Below, piece by piece: positions 1-8,656 of a stretch of DNA of 20,000 bases. Within the stretch, counting starts at the first letter, position 1, and the number at the start of each line of letters is the position of its first letter. The position numbers and the translations under genes are program-made. This DNA comes from Chara braunii. Taxonomy: Eukaryota; Streptophyta; Charophyceae; Charales; Characeae. The notes under the pieces were generated by a model that was given only the letters and a program-made list of their open reading frames with translations, searched no databases and had not been told where the DNA came from. Where the stretch lies: assembly GCA_003427395.1 (NCBI GenBank), contig BFEA01000115.1, forward strand, positions 2,449,802 to 2,469,801. Direction: 5' to 3'.

Positions 1-71
<71 letters not shown>
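1..71. repeat. (GA)n microsatellite
   Basis: An uninterrupted GA dinucleotide run starts at the window edge, so its true length is unknown. It ends where the sequence becomes ggatgggg. Similar runs lie at 8610-8655 (GA) and 18346-18423 (CT). Confidence 0.98.
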
Positions 72-75
<4 letters not shown>

Positions 76-242
76 GGGCAGGAAGAGGGTATGTGGCATA
101 GAGTGTATGAAGAGACGAGATGACCATGTAAACTGGGAATGGTGGATGCTTGTTTGGATGACCAGAATGGAGCACCCGCTTTTTCTTCCCCGCAATATCA
201 ATGCCGAGGAGCTTTCAGCAGCAGCATATGAGTTGAGCCCCA

Positions 243-596
243 GCAGAGCGGACAGCTCTGGGAGAATATGTGGACAGGGTGTTGACATTCTTGCTCGGCC
301 CATGTCTGCACCACCGCACCATGAAGGCGATAGGTCATCAGGAAGCCAGTCAGGCAGAGCGGGTATGCAGCCTCTTGCTCCACGGACATCTCGTTACAGC
401 ATGGGTGCAGTGGAAGGAGTGCCGCCAGCTCATGTTGAGCCTCTTCGGCATAGTGATGGGAGTGCAGTTTATCGAGAGGTGCGCAAAGGGATGGCAATGC
501 TCCGGCGAAGTGTTGCATGCATCAATGCATATGAATCTGCAGTTCCAGGCATTCGGACATGGGAGCACCAACCCCAATTTTCAGCCTTTGCAGTGA
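243..596 (+). CDS. Candidate terminal exon of an unrecognised host gene
   Basis: One plus-strand frame is open from just after an acceptor-like ...gagccccag to a TGA at 594-596, giving about 117 residues. Codons in this frame favour GAG, CTC, CAG and CTG, as expected of real coding sequence. The product would be rich in Leu, His, Cys and Trp, with a moderately hydrophobic middle, and no motif is recognised. There is no convincing start codon: the nearest in-frame start is a GTG at 270, and a TGA lies at 234-236. If real, it is the last exon of a gene whose upstream part lies before or inside the GA repeat. A second frame is open over 107-673, which weakens the case. I do not recognise the family. 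Confidence 0.25.
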   Translation, partial: AERTALGEYVDRVLTFLLGPCLHHRTMKAIGHQEASQAERVCSLLLHGHLVTAWVQWKECRQLMLSLFGIVMGVQFIERCAKGWQCSGEVLHASMHMNLQFQAFGHGSTNPNFQPLQ

Positions 597-1907
597 TGCT
601 GTCTGTTCTTCGTGACGGGGGGTCTCAACTTGGTGTGCCATCAGGAACTGACATAAGCAGAGTACACATGTGAGTGATAAAGACCTATGCTGCTGTGTTT
701 TGCACTGTCAAAATAACGACCTGGAAAACTCGAAAGACCAAAGCTTGATGGAAGTTGTCAATCTTAAGGCCGAGGAACTGTCACACTCTCTCTGCATGCA
801 GCTTCATGATGGGTGTTTAGTTATGGTTACCGAATGAATGAGCTGTTTTATCTCGGCCTGACATTGAGTTCTGGGAATCGTTTCCTGGGGGGGGCATGGG
901 GTGGGGAGCGATAGACCGTAGGTAGCGCAGTTGATTTTTGAGTCAGTTTCTATGTCCGAACTGTCAAATGGTGTCAGCTGCAGTGTGCTTCTTAAGGAAC
1001 TGCCACTGAGGTGGCGGAAGGGGAAGGTGGGGAAAGTGTCCAGTAAAGGATATTGACATTATGGCTGAAGCATGATTGACTTCTGAGGCAGCTTCCGAGT
1101 CGGAACTTCCTAATTGTGTTCGCCTAACTTTTGCAGAGTGCTTGTAAAGGGAATACCGCTGCCACAAGCGCAGAGAATATGATCCCACCCAAGAAGATCA
1201 TATGTACAGGGCAGAGCAGTCATAGGAGCTCTGGCAGAGCAGCTCCAAAAGCTCGATAAGACTTATGCCCCAGAGTTCACATTACCTGCAATTGGCTAAG
1301 GACCCCCCACATTTTTGAAACAATGAAAGCAGTGAGGAGAACTCTTTGGTGGCCACGCACTTCATGAAGAATCCAAAGAATGGCATGTAGCTATGGATAT
1401 ATCGTTCGCATTGCCCAAAGTTGGGTCAGAAGACTCAGAACATTGCAGTGGCAATTCACAAAGGGCACTTCCAAATCTTGGGGTACAAAAGAAGAGACAG
1501 CCACACAGGGAAAATGCAGATCCAGCTGATGCGCACTCCCACACACGAAGATCTGTCAATCCCTTATTGCGGAAATGCCACAAGAGAGAAAACTGAAGAG
1601 TGGGGCATGAGAAGCAATTGTTGCCAATGCGTAGTGTTCGCGCTGGACAAGGAATACCGGCCGAATTGACTTCGCTGGTGTAAATTATCAGGGAAGGAAC
1701 CCTGGGGCAAGATGCTGAAATAGACACTAGAGCTAATGCAATAGACATAGGAAGGGACTATGCTGGTGCTCTTTCGAAGGATAAGTGTGAAGAGCTGATG
1801 TGAGATGACAAATGCGTACAGGAGCAAGAGGTTGACCCCGCCCCAGGGGTGAACAGTAGCTTAGAGGAATAGAAGATTGAGCAGACTGACAAGGACAAAA
1901 GTATGAA
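597..1907. other. Unassigned sequence, no recognised gene
   Basis: About 1.3 kb with only short overlapping open frames. A plus-strand frame at about 1421-1669 has several Cys and Gln but matches nothing I know. There is a G-run at about 888-895 and no LINE, LTR or tRNA signature. It could hold introns or UTR of the candidate exon before it, or an old repeat too decayed to recognise. Confidence 0.5.
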
Positions 1908-2032
1908 ATGGTTGCCAACCGGACGGTCGGATCCCGACCAGACATTCCGTGTCTGGATGTCTGTGTCTGGTGCCCGGTCCAGTGGGTCTGAACAGGCCCG
2001 ATTCCTGGAATTCATTTTTTTTGGGGGGGGGT

Positions 2033-2059
2033 GCCCAGGCCGTTTTCGAGGGCCTGGGT
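2033..2059. repeat. GC-rich short hairpin
   Basis: GCCCAGGCC at 2033-2041 pairs with GGCCTGGGT at 2051-2059 across a 9-base loop: eight Watson-Crick pairs plus one G-T pair. A G-run precedes it and a poly-T tract follows. No function is assigned. Confidence 0.7.
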
Positions 2060-2160
2060 GGCCCCACAAAATTGTTGGTGACTTTTTTTTTGCATCAGAG
2101 GCCTAACCAAACGGGCCCTGAAGTGTCCGAATCGGCACAGGGCCGCTGCTTCTGCACTGC

Positions 2161-2525
2161 AACAGCGGTTGTGTCTGTAGTTGCATCTACAGTTGCACCT
2201 GCTGTATCCACTGTAGTTGCAGCTGCAACAACAGCAGCAGGAACAGAAGCTGCAACAGCTGCAGCAGCAGTAACAGCAGCTGCAACAGCTGTATCTGCAG
2301 CGGCAGCAGCTGCAATAACAGCTGCACCTCCTGTTGCAGCTGCCACAGCAGGTGCAGCTGTTGTTGCAGTTGCCTCACCAGGTGCAGCTGTTGTTGCAGC
2401 TGCTGTTGCTGCTGCCGCAGCTGTTGTGCTGCCGCTGCTGCTGCAGTTGTTGCGCTGCTGCACCTGCTGTTTCTGCTGCTGCAGCTGTTGCGCTGCTGTT
2501 CCTGCTGCTGCAGCTGCAGCAGTTG
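2161..2525. repeat. Imperfect CAG/CTG triplet block that switches strand
   Basis: The first half (about 2220-2330) is rich in GCA, ACA and CAG units. The second half (about 2380-2525) is rich in TGC, TGT and CTG units, so the two halves are largely reverse complements. CAGCTG palindromes recur throughout. This explains why both strands are open in several frames, as poly-Ala, poly-Gln or poly-Leu, and none of these is likely to be a gene. A single strand could fold into a long imperfect hairpin. Confidence 0.85.
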
Positions 2526-2531
2526 TGTGGG

Positions 2532-2559
2532 GTGTGTGTGTGTGTGTGTGTGTGTGTGT
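2532..2559. repeat. (TG)n microsatellite
   Basis: A run of 14 TG units, directly next to the CTG-rich half of the triplet block. A shorter TG run follows at about 2578-2590. Confidence 0.95.
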
Positions 2560-2635
2560 AGCAGCTGTGTGCTTTGATGTGTGTGTGTGTAGCAGTTTTT
2601 TAGGTGTTTTTTTTTTCTGGGTTTTTTTATGCATC

Positions 2636-2781
2636 TGGACATCCAGATTCCAGACATCCAGACATCCAACCGGACCGTCTGCATCTGGACGTCCCGATGC
2701 ATGTCCGGACAAGTGGGCGTCCGGTTTCATCCAGACACGGGTTTGTGTCTGGGTGTCTGGGTGTCTGGATGTCTGGATGTC
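2636..2781. repeat. Inverted arrays of a GTCTGGAT-like 8-mer
   Basis: At about 2636-2668 the motif occurs as ATCCAGAC-type units (ggacatccagattccagacatccagac). At about 2748-2781 it occurs as GTCTGG(A/G)T-type units on the same strand, so the two blocks can pair. A further plus-oriented copy lies at about 1952-1965 near the left end of the composite element. The repeated 8-mer and its opposite orientations are directly visible. Confidence 0.75.
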
Positions 2782-2954
2782 CGTGTCCGGGGCAGCCATG
2801 GTATCAAGGATCCTCCAGGGGACACAGTGCAGTGAAAGAATGGTGACAGCAGACTTGACTAACCTTTAAGTAGGGATGTAATGGATAACATCAAGGTCCA
2901 AAGCAACCATTGTTAGTCCAATGGTCAGTTGGAGAACCCAAGACATTATAACAA

Positions 2955-3297
2955 GCGAGTTGGGATATAAATGGACTGGGTAACACTGAACGATAACATT
3001 CTGGGTCCCAAAGGCTACAATAGAAAGATGGTGGATGTAGTCCTCCTACAAGAAACCCACATGACAGCCACTATAGAACACAGCAGAATCATATCAATTT
3101 TCAAAAGAAATTAGGAGGAATGAAGGACAAAGTTTGCGCAACAGACAGAAGAGAGGAGAAAAGTGACAGCAATACTCGTCTCCAAACACTCTAAATTTTA
3201 CGGATCAGGAGAGTTTCTCTGAGCCGAGGCAGACTAAATCGAAGGACGATGGTGCTGTAGGGAATCTGAAATGGAAAAATGAAGAAGTTTTAGACTA
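2955..3297 (+). mobile_element. LINE fragment, 5' end of ORF2 (AP-like endonuclease)
   Basis: Read on the plus strand, 2961-2987 gives WDINGLGNT, the usual start of a LINE endonuclease domain. At 3031-3063, in another frame, comes VDVVLLQETHM with the metal-binding QETH motif. Further on, TAILVSKHSKF and EGRW align with TAILIPKTSK and EGGRW of the larger LINE at 12436-17382. Frameshifts and stops separate these pieces, so it is a dead remnant. It ends just before the poly-T tract of an oppositely oriented LINE, and no RT follows. It is the only recognisable retroelement piece in the window on the plus strand. Confidence 0.75.
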
Positions 3298-3380
3298 ACA
3301 AGTCGAACGCACACCACGCCGATGCCGTGGCAGGGCGAACGCTGACAGAGAACAGAGGTTATAGTGATGCTCGTCTGGTG

Positions 3381-3461
3381 TTTTTTTTTTTCTTCTTCCA
3401 AGAAAACAGGTCCTTATGGCCCTGGCTCCTTGTCCATTCTGGGAAGCACGAGTCCAGTTCC
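3381..3461 (-). mobile_element. Extremely short LINE 3' end with poly(A) tail
   Basis: On the minus strand this is about 60 bp of LINE 3' UTR ending in a poly(A) tail, seen as the T-run 3381-3391. The plus-strand words acaggtccttatgg and cctggctcc recur in the neighbouring copy and at about 12457-12480. It directly abuts the poly-T tract of the next LINE 3' end. It is either a separate, almost completely 5'-truncated insertion or a duplicated tail. Confidence 0.65.
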
Positions 3462-4304
3462 TTTTTTTTTTTTTTTTNNCCTTATGGTCCTGGCTCCTTC
3501 TATTCTGAGGAGCGTCAGTCCGGTTCCTATTCCACCGGGAAGTCAAAATTGCAGTATGAAGACCGTCACACTTCCTTCCGTCTGTCCGAAGGACCCTTGA
3601 ACACCATTGATTGTTCCAGCGGTGTGGAGGATCGACTGTCAGCTTGCCTTACATCTACCTTTCCTCTCAAGTCCAATTTTCTGAACCTGTCCTATTTATC
3701 GTGAAAAAGCAAGAAAAAGTTAGAAGATGAGGAAGCCAAAATCTCAGAGCTTGCAAATTGAACGCCCTTTGCAATGATAAATCTTGTTCCTCTGGAGGCT
3801 GACATCTCTGCCTTTTCAAACACGCTTCTGAATTGTGCCAGTCTTTCCATCGGAAATGGGAATCCTTTATGTCTGCTACCTTGTTGCCTGCCAGCCACTC
3901 CTTTGTGGAATTTTCCGTGATTCTCTGCTGCTGATCCGCAATGTCCGGCATGGAGTGTCTTGTCTTCTGCCTTCTTACATAGAATCTCTGCCTGAATCAT
4001 TGGTCTTGTCTCATCCATATCTTCTTCATTGGAGTTGAGAGACCTGCAATGGTTCTGCTGCACCTTTCCTTCCATATAGACCAGAGTGTTACCTTTCTGA
4101 TCATTCCAAACCAGATCCTCTCCATCTTGTGGAAGTGAGCATGGATGTTAGTACATAGGAAGAGTTGGATGGGGTGTTCGGGGAGGGGGGGTCGGTAAGA
4201 GGGAATCCCAGAGATCCGATGCCCTTGCCCAGTACTCCGTTGCGTCTCTACAGTGTATTAGGCAGTGTAGCATATCTTCTGCTTCATTGTCTGAGCATAC
4301 CATG
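3462..4304 (-). mobile_element. 5'-truncated L1-type LINE: zinc-binding motif, C-terminal tail and 3' UTR
   Basis: The 3' end is marked by the T-run 3462-3477, followed by two N bases. The 3' UTR (about 3480-3700) closely resembles that of the LINE at 12436-17382, including the words gtccggttcc, cacgcttccttccgtctg-like text and gaggatcgactgtc. At 4150-4304 the minus strand encodes VCSDNEAEDMLHCLIHC followed by a Trp-rich stretch, the zinc-binding domain that follows RT in plant LINEs (zf-RVT type). Between them lies a charged tail ending in a WKDWH-like motif, also found in the other copies. Several frames are needed to read it, so it is a pseudogene. Its 5' junction at about 4305-4313 cuts into an LTR. 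Confidence 0.8.
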
Positions 4305-4313
4305 TGTAAGTCC

Positions 4314-4459
4314 AGCCAGCGAGTCCAAACGTTGTCCAGAAAGCAGTAATGCACTGATATTCCACCAACGGAGAAACAAAACACTGAATCCACATGTCAA
4401 CGCGAGCATACTCTCACCACCACCAACATATGTATCCAGAGTCCTCCTCCTACTTGGAG
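4314..4459 (-). repeat. LTR fragment (3' LTR of the Ty3/gypsy remnant)
   Basis: It matches 7634-7779 at a fixed offset of 3320 bases, with about nine mismatches and one indel over about 145 bases by eye. One side is cut by the LINE at 3462-4304. The other side joins directly to the start of the RT gene. The two copies flank gag-pro sequence, as LTRs should. Confidence 0.8.
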
Positions 4460-4465
4460 CTCCAT

Positions 4466-4700
4466 AGTTGGGGCTCCGTACTTGGCCGTATCCAGACCTT
4501 CTCTGTGAGCTTATTGAGCTGGCGGCGGAGCTCATCTAACTCCGCAGGAGACATCCTATAGAACGACTTCTATCGCGTGGGCGATCTCCCCTCCCACCAC
4601 ACCCCTAGGCTCCACAAAGAGGTCTGAATATTGCGCAACAACTGCTTCTATCTCTAGGGGTGATTTCACAACCTCCCCTTTCTCAGAGACAAAGACCAAG
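4466..4700 (-). pseudogene. Truncated Ty3/gypsy pol: linker and first part of reverse transcriptase
   Basis: On the minus strand, about 4660-4575 encodes AQYSDLFVEPRGVVGGEIAHAIE, the acidic linker typical before gypsy RT, shown here only as a landmark. After a stop, 4560-4500 encodes YRMSPAELDELRRQLNKL and then WIRPST, the classic entry to RT. A one-base shift then gives YGAP. The reading ends there and LTR sequence begins, so all catalytic RT motifs, including the xxDD box, are absent. The junction is a deletion of most of pol. Confidence 0.8.
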
Positions 4701-4796
4701 TACATACCTTCCCCTCACGATTCTGCTTGTAGTAATAGAAGGACGATGCGCACATGCAACCATAGTTCTCCACTAGTCTGCTAGCCTTAAAATTTT

Positions 4797-5201
4797 TGCA
4801 GCGTAACGGTCCTTCCATCTGGCAACCTGTGGATCCTCACCTTCTTATCCCAATCGAACTGAGGCTTAGCAACCTCGAGGTAGTACATGACTAGCAACAT
4901 GTCGAATAGCGGTTTGTCGCTAACTAGGAATGAGTTCTTGTCTCAGTTCCCCTCCTCCATAGGAGAAGGTGATGACTACATCCTTGAGATAGTCTCTTAC
5001 TACCATGGAGTGCTCGTTGGCTAAGGTAGATGCTACAGATCTGCTAAGCTGCTGCACTTGGTCCCCTAAGCGCAGCCTATCCACACAAACACGGCTGATG
5101 AAGTTTCGTGTAGAATCTATGTCCGCGAAGGTGCCAACCTTTCGGCCACCTACATTGACTTCCACCATGAAATGTTCACCCTTTGGACCTCGGTTCAACA
5201 T
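4797..5201 (-). pseudogene. Decayed retropepsin-like aspartic protease
   Basis: From 5201 downward on the minus strand the product reads VEVNVGGRKVGTFADIDS, then TRNFIS, aligning with the pattern xxALIDSGAxxNFIS. The active-site DSG is DST here, so the catalytic loop is altered. The frame stops at 4920. After a frameshift, about 4870-4797 encodes PQFDWDKKVRIHRLPDGRT, the usual C-terminal strand of this protease. The region upstream (5465-5205) is in the same frame, separated by a single TAG. The enzyme would cleave the Gag-Pol polyprotein, but this copy is inactive. Confidence 0.8.
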
Positions 5202-5204
5202 CGC

Positions 5205-5465
5205 CTAGGAGTCTCTATGGTCTTTCTTTAACAACTCAATTTCTAACTCCTCTAAGGACTCGGACACATCCATCAAACAAAGCATCGATTGGTCCGGATC
5301 TGTCTGCGGGGCGGTCATGGGGTCAACAGCCTTAGCCATCGTCTGAAATGGAGAAGGTAAGGTTACCACTTCAGCACGAGTAAGAGCGACTAACACACTC
5401 CTATTGGCCCGAGGTGTTTCCCTGGGAAGTGCTCGTAGAAGCACCACCAGAGTTGGAAGATCCAA
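5205..5465 (-). pseudogene. Gag-protease linker segment
   Basis: An 86-codon open stretch between the zinc knuckle and the protease. The product is rich in Leu, Glu and Asp near its end (SESLEELEIELLKKDHRDS) and has no catalytic motif. Its TAG is followed directly, in the same frame, by the protease segment. It is most simply part of one gag-pro reading frame now broken by a point mutation. A programmed readthrough stop cannot be excluded. Confidence 0.6.
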
Positions 5466-5511
5466 CGGTCACTATTTAGTATGCGACCTTTGTAGCGACC
5501 TGCTTTCTTTT

Positions 5512-5553
5512 GCACTTAACCATTGTGTCCCCATACTGGCCACAGTTCAGGCA
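5512..5553 (-). other. CCHC zinc knuckle of Gag with His changed to Asp
   Basis: These 42 bases on the minus strand encode CLNCGQYGDTMVKC. The spacing is exactly C-x2-C-x4-H-x4-C, but the His position is Asp (GAC in place of CAC). The knuckle normally binds the element's RNA. It is out of frame with the gag segment directly upstream (5794-5516), so a frameshift also separates them. Confidence 0.85.
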
Positions 5554-7207
5554 AGCTCCTGGTGCAACACTGTCTCGCCAGACCTCGTACTCCAGACCAA
5601 GCTTCACCCCATATGGGTGGTCCTTGGTCACTTTGACCCTTGGGCTGGCCTACCTTTTGTTTCCCGGCCCCCTTAGCCTTTTCATTGGTAGGAGTGACTA
5701 CTCCACCATATGAAGTCTCTACACTCCTATCCATCTCTGTTTCTTCCCCAAGCTCATCAATCTCAGTCATTGTACTGTCATGGTCAACGAACATGAGATT
5801 CCCTTTCTTCCTTCAGTCTTGAGGGAGCTTCTTTTTTCTCCCATCTACCGGTCCGTGTTGGGCATTCCCAAGCCTAGCCTCAATGTCTACGGCCTTCTTG
5901 TTGGAAGAAGCGAAGTCGTGTACATCGATGTAGGCCTCATCGACCAACTTATTTTGGACATCTGTAGGCAGACATGGCAAATAAGTTGTCAAGAGGACCT
6001 GCGGTTCATACCACACACCAGGGACAACGATCAGCCGCTCTAGGACATCTGTTACCTCGTGAACTGTCCGTTATCTCTTGGATCCCGGACTAGCCAACGA
6101 GTCGGTGGCCTTCTGAGCCCCTTCGGAATCATGCCACCTGTTGTAAACTACCGTAGAAACTCCTCCAATGATCTGGCCTGTGCCCAGCCATCGAAATTCT
6201 GATTGTAGCCCTTTTGCTGTACTAACCCATTCAACCACCTCGCTGCAGATCCTTCTAGAAAGGATGCAGCGACAATGACTTCCTTCTCTCTCCTTGTGAG
6301 CTTGTGCCTCACATAAGTAGGCACAGTCCTGACCCAGGTATCCAGGTCATCATCCTTCTTCTTGTCCTCAGAGAAGGGCTTAGGACTCAACAAGGGTATC
6401 TTAGGGGTCCACTGCATAGGCTGTACAACACCCTGTGCCTGCTGCGTCGGTCGAGTAACCGATGGAACAGGTCGCTGCGGCGGAACTTGTTGCCGCAGTG
6501 ACACTTGCTGCCGCTGCTGTAGCTGCGGCTGCAGCTGACTCTGTTGCAAGGGCTGCTGCACTTGTGGCTGCCCTGTAGCGGCAACCACCGGTTGGGGAAA
6601 TCAAGAAGGGTGTACAGGAATCTGCCCACTACTACCTACTACTAGTCCACCTGATGGGGGTATGCCAAACTGAGGGGAAAAGGGTTGCCCTGTCAGCAGC
6701 AGCGTCATCACTGGACCTGCAAACATAGGGGGAGCTACAGCAAGCTGTGGTTGCCTGACCGGTGGTCGAGGCGCCCGGAATTCTGACCAGCTATCAGTGC
6801 AGCCAACATCTCCTGCTGCACAGCTTGCACTTCGGCTACACTCAACAGGGAGTTCCGAAGGGACAGCCCTATAGGATCGAGAGGCGACTCATCTATAGCT
6901 TCTAACTTGCCTAACTCCTCTTCTCTCACCTCTAATCTGGCTTTTCTAATCCTAGCTCTCTCTCTCCTTCCCTCTACTTCCCGCAGCTGGCGCTGTAACT
7001 CTATGTGGAGAGCATCCACTTGCTGGATCTCATAATCCTCATCTGACATGGGTTGCTGCTGGCTGACCTGCAAGCCAGCAGACTGACTAACGGAAACTGG
7101 GAGACACCCTGACTGACACCTGACGAAGAGGCCTGAGATGAGGCCTGTGACATGGTAGAGGCGGTAGCCATGGCTGCCTCGAAGAGGACTCTCAAGACAT
7201 GACTCAC
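5516..7207 (-). pseudogene. Decayed Gag gene of the Ty3/gypsy element
   Basis: Minus-strand pieces in order: 7207-7001 (Ser/Ala-rich N-terminus), 7073-6735 (charged coiled-coil-like region with RQLREVEGRRERARIRKARL), 6720-6600 (Pro/Gly-rich), 6588-6148 (Gln-rich stretch, then the capsid-like core with DLDTWVRTVPTYVRHKLT and SAARWLNGLVQQ), 6016-5813 (LLTTYLPCLPTDVQNKLVDEA) and 5794-5516 (basic tail before the zinc knuckle). Breaks seen: a frameshift at about 7070-7100, an in-frame TGA at about 6600, a TAG after EEFLR at about 6148, a further break between about 6148 and 6016, and a frameshift before the knuckle. ARWLNGL and the downstream helix set are typical of the retrotransposon Gag family. 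Gag would form the RNA-packaging particle, but no intact protein can be made here. Confidence 0.85.
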
Positions 7208-7556
7208 TTCCTCACGGTAAGAGTAACGAAGAGGGTAAATAAGATAAATGAGGACCGTATCTCATAATGCTGCCCCCAACCACAGATCTCTCATCAGTAA
7301 CCTGACATGCATTTATTATGACCGGTCGATGCCTCGGCACAAACCACAATGCAATGCAGTTCCACCTTGGCTTGAAATGCCACGTCAGCAAGCTCTCATC
7401 ATCCAGCGTGCACCCCTATGTCACCACATAGCCTTCCAGGCGCACCCACAAGACAGTGGGCTGCCACTATTCCCACACACAAGCGTTATCACTGCCCCAC
7501 CATATCCAGTGAAGCACCAAACGGCTATTGCGAAGGAGCCAGCAGAGCGGCTCGAA

Positions 7557-7571
7557 CCAACTCTGATACCA
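7557..7571 (-). other. Primer-binding site for initiator Met tRNA
   Basis: The minus strand reads TGGTATCAGAGTTGG directly inside the LTR edge. TGGTATCAGAG is the usual plant LTR-retrotransposon primer-binding site, complementary to the 3' end of initiator Met tRNA. It lies about four bases from the TG at 7575 taken as the LTR border, on the gag side. That fixes the element's orientation and its 5' LTR. Confidence 0.88.
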
Positions 7572-7574
7572 AAT

Positions 7575-7779
7575 TGCAAGGAAAATGAGATATAGCGAAA
7601 TGACAGAAATCCAGAATGCAAAATCGCATTGAAAGCCAGCAAGTCCAAACGTTGTCCAGAAAGCAGTAATGCACTGTTATTCCACCAACGGAGAAACAAA
7701 GCACTGAATCCGAATGTCAATGAGAGCATGCTCTCGCCACCACCAACATATGTATCCAGAGTCCTTCCTCCTACTTGAC
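7575..7779 (-). repeat. 5' LTR of the Ty3/gypsy element (outer border uncertain)
   Basis: The inner border is at 7575, next to the primer-binding site. The part at 7634-7779 is shared with the LTR fragment at 4314-4459. The shared part ends at ...cctacttg because the other copy is deleted there, so the LTR probably continues past 7779 into the unassigned sequence. No outer CA border or target-site duplication could be fixed. Confidence 0.75.
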
Positions 7780-8608
7780 GCTCAATGCCCAGACTAATTC
7801 TACACAGCTACAAGCAGCCTACAAATTGACAATGCATCCGGTTGACGTCAGCAGCCGAACTGAACTACATGAATATGTCAACCCTTGTAGACCATCGCCA
7901 AGACCAGGTACGTGCGCTCACATCATCAACCTCATCTCTCTCTGTGTCATCCTTGACTTCATCATCCACGTCTTCTCCCTCATATACGAAGACCACCACC
8001 ACCTCCACTGGCTATGTCCAAGCCGAGCCCCGGCTATGTGGGGCTGGCTATGGCGCTGCCCTCAGCAGCGCCCTGCCTTGTTGCACGACCGCACGCGCGC
8101 ACACACTTGCCCCCACTCTAGCGCAGCAGCAGCCCCGCCAGCGGTAGCTCCAGCAGCGCTGCTTGTAAGTCTCGACCCCCCTGCTCTGCGCCCTGCCCTT
8201 TCCTATATGGAAAGAGGCGGGCACTTGCCTTTTTCTGCTACGCCCACGTGAGACCGAGTTTCCAGTAACTTCTGTCTCGGCCAAAGTGTCTGCGTCCAGG
8301 CCCGACTCAGACAGTGGCCTGGGACTGAATTGATTAGGCATTCCCAACCACCCAGGAGCAAACGTGCAATGCTCCCTGCTTTGACGACGTTGCCGGAACA
8401 TCCTGGAAGGCTCATGAAGATTTGGATTCTCGTGAGCAAGGCGGATTGTAACCAAGTGGCGCGTGTCAACTGTCTGGTGCCAACCAAGATTTGCAAAAAT
8501 TGACGAGTTCAGGGGGCATTGAGATTCAGGGGGGGCACCTTCAGTTTGGGAGGGTATGCGCCTGCTGCAGGGCCCTATGCCGAGGCATAAACCCTCACAC
8601 ATGTGTGT

Positions 8609-8609
<1 letters not shown>
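7780..8609. other. Unassigned, probably includes the rest of the LTR
   Basis: About 830 bases, moderately GC-rich at about 8030-8200. Open frames exist on both strands (about 7775-8251 plus, 8203-8692 minus), but they overlap and show no motif, so none is called. The plus-strand frame is Ser/Thr-rich (SSTSSPSYTKTTTTS). The LTR U3 region may extend into this stretch. Confidence 0.45.

Positions 8610-8655
<46 letters not shown>
8610..8655. repeat. (GA)n microsatellite
   Basis: 23 GA units, preceded by a short ACACATGTGTGTG palindromic stretch. It generates artefactual Arg-Glu and Ser-Leu open frames on both strands. Confidence 0.97.

Positions 8656-8656
<1 letters not shown>

Larger units (their letters stand above)
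1908..2799. mobile_element. Foldback-like composite element with weak terminal inverted repeats
   Basis: The left edge reads atggttgccaaccggac. The reverse complement of the right edge reads atggctgccccggac. These match as imperfect inverted ends of about 15 bases, with a two-base gap. Inside are poly-T and poly-G tracts, a small GC hairpin, a strand-switching CAG/CTG core, a TG run and arrays of a GTCTGGAT-like 8-mer on both strands. No transposase is encoded. The long open frames across the core are low-complexity Ala, Gln or Leu translations of the triplet repeat and are not taken as genes. No target-site duplication was found, so the element boundaries are inferred. The alternative is a chance cluster of simple repeats. 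Confidence 0.4.
4314..7779 (-). mobile_element. Internally deleted, decayed Ty3/gypsy-type LTR retrotransposon
   Basis: Read on the minus strand the order is LTR (7779 to 7575), primer-binding site, gag (7207 to 5512), CCHC knuckle, retropepsin, N-terminal RT, LTR fragment (4459 to 4314). Protease directly followed by RT is the Ty3/gypsy order. The rest of pol (RT palm, RNase H, integrase) is missing, so the element could not move on its own. gag and pro carry several stops and frameshifts. Divergence of about 6-7 percent between the LTR fragments, by eye, suggests an old insertion. Confidence 0.85.

Noticed and set aside
2095-2799. Minus-strand Gln/Thr/Ala-rich frames that look like a polyQ protein
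   Set aside because: Same triplet-repeat artefact, with no non-repetitive domain attached.
1949-2869. 306-codon plus-strand frame rich in Ala, Val and Cys
   Set aside because: It is mostly a translation of the CAG/CTG and TG repeats. Several other frames on both strands are equally open, so it is composition and not selection.
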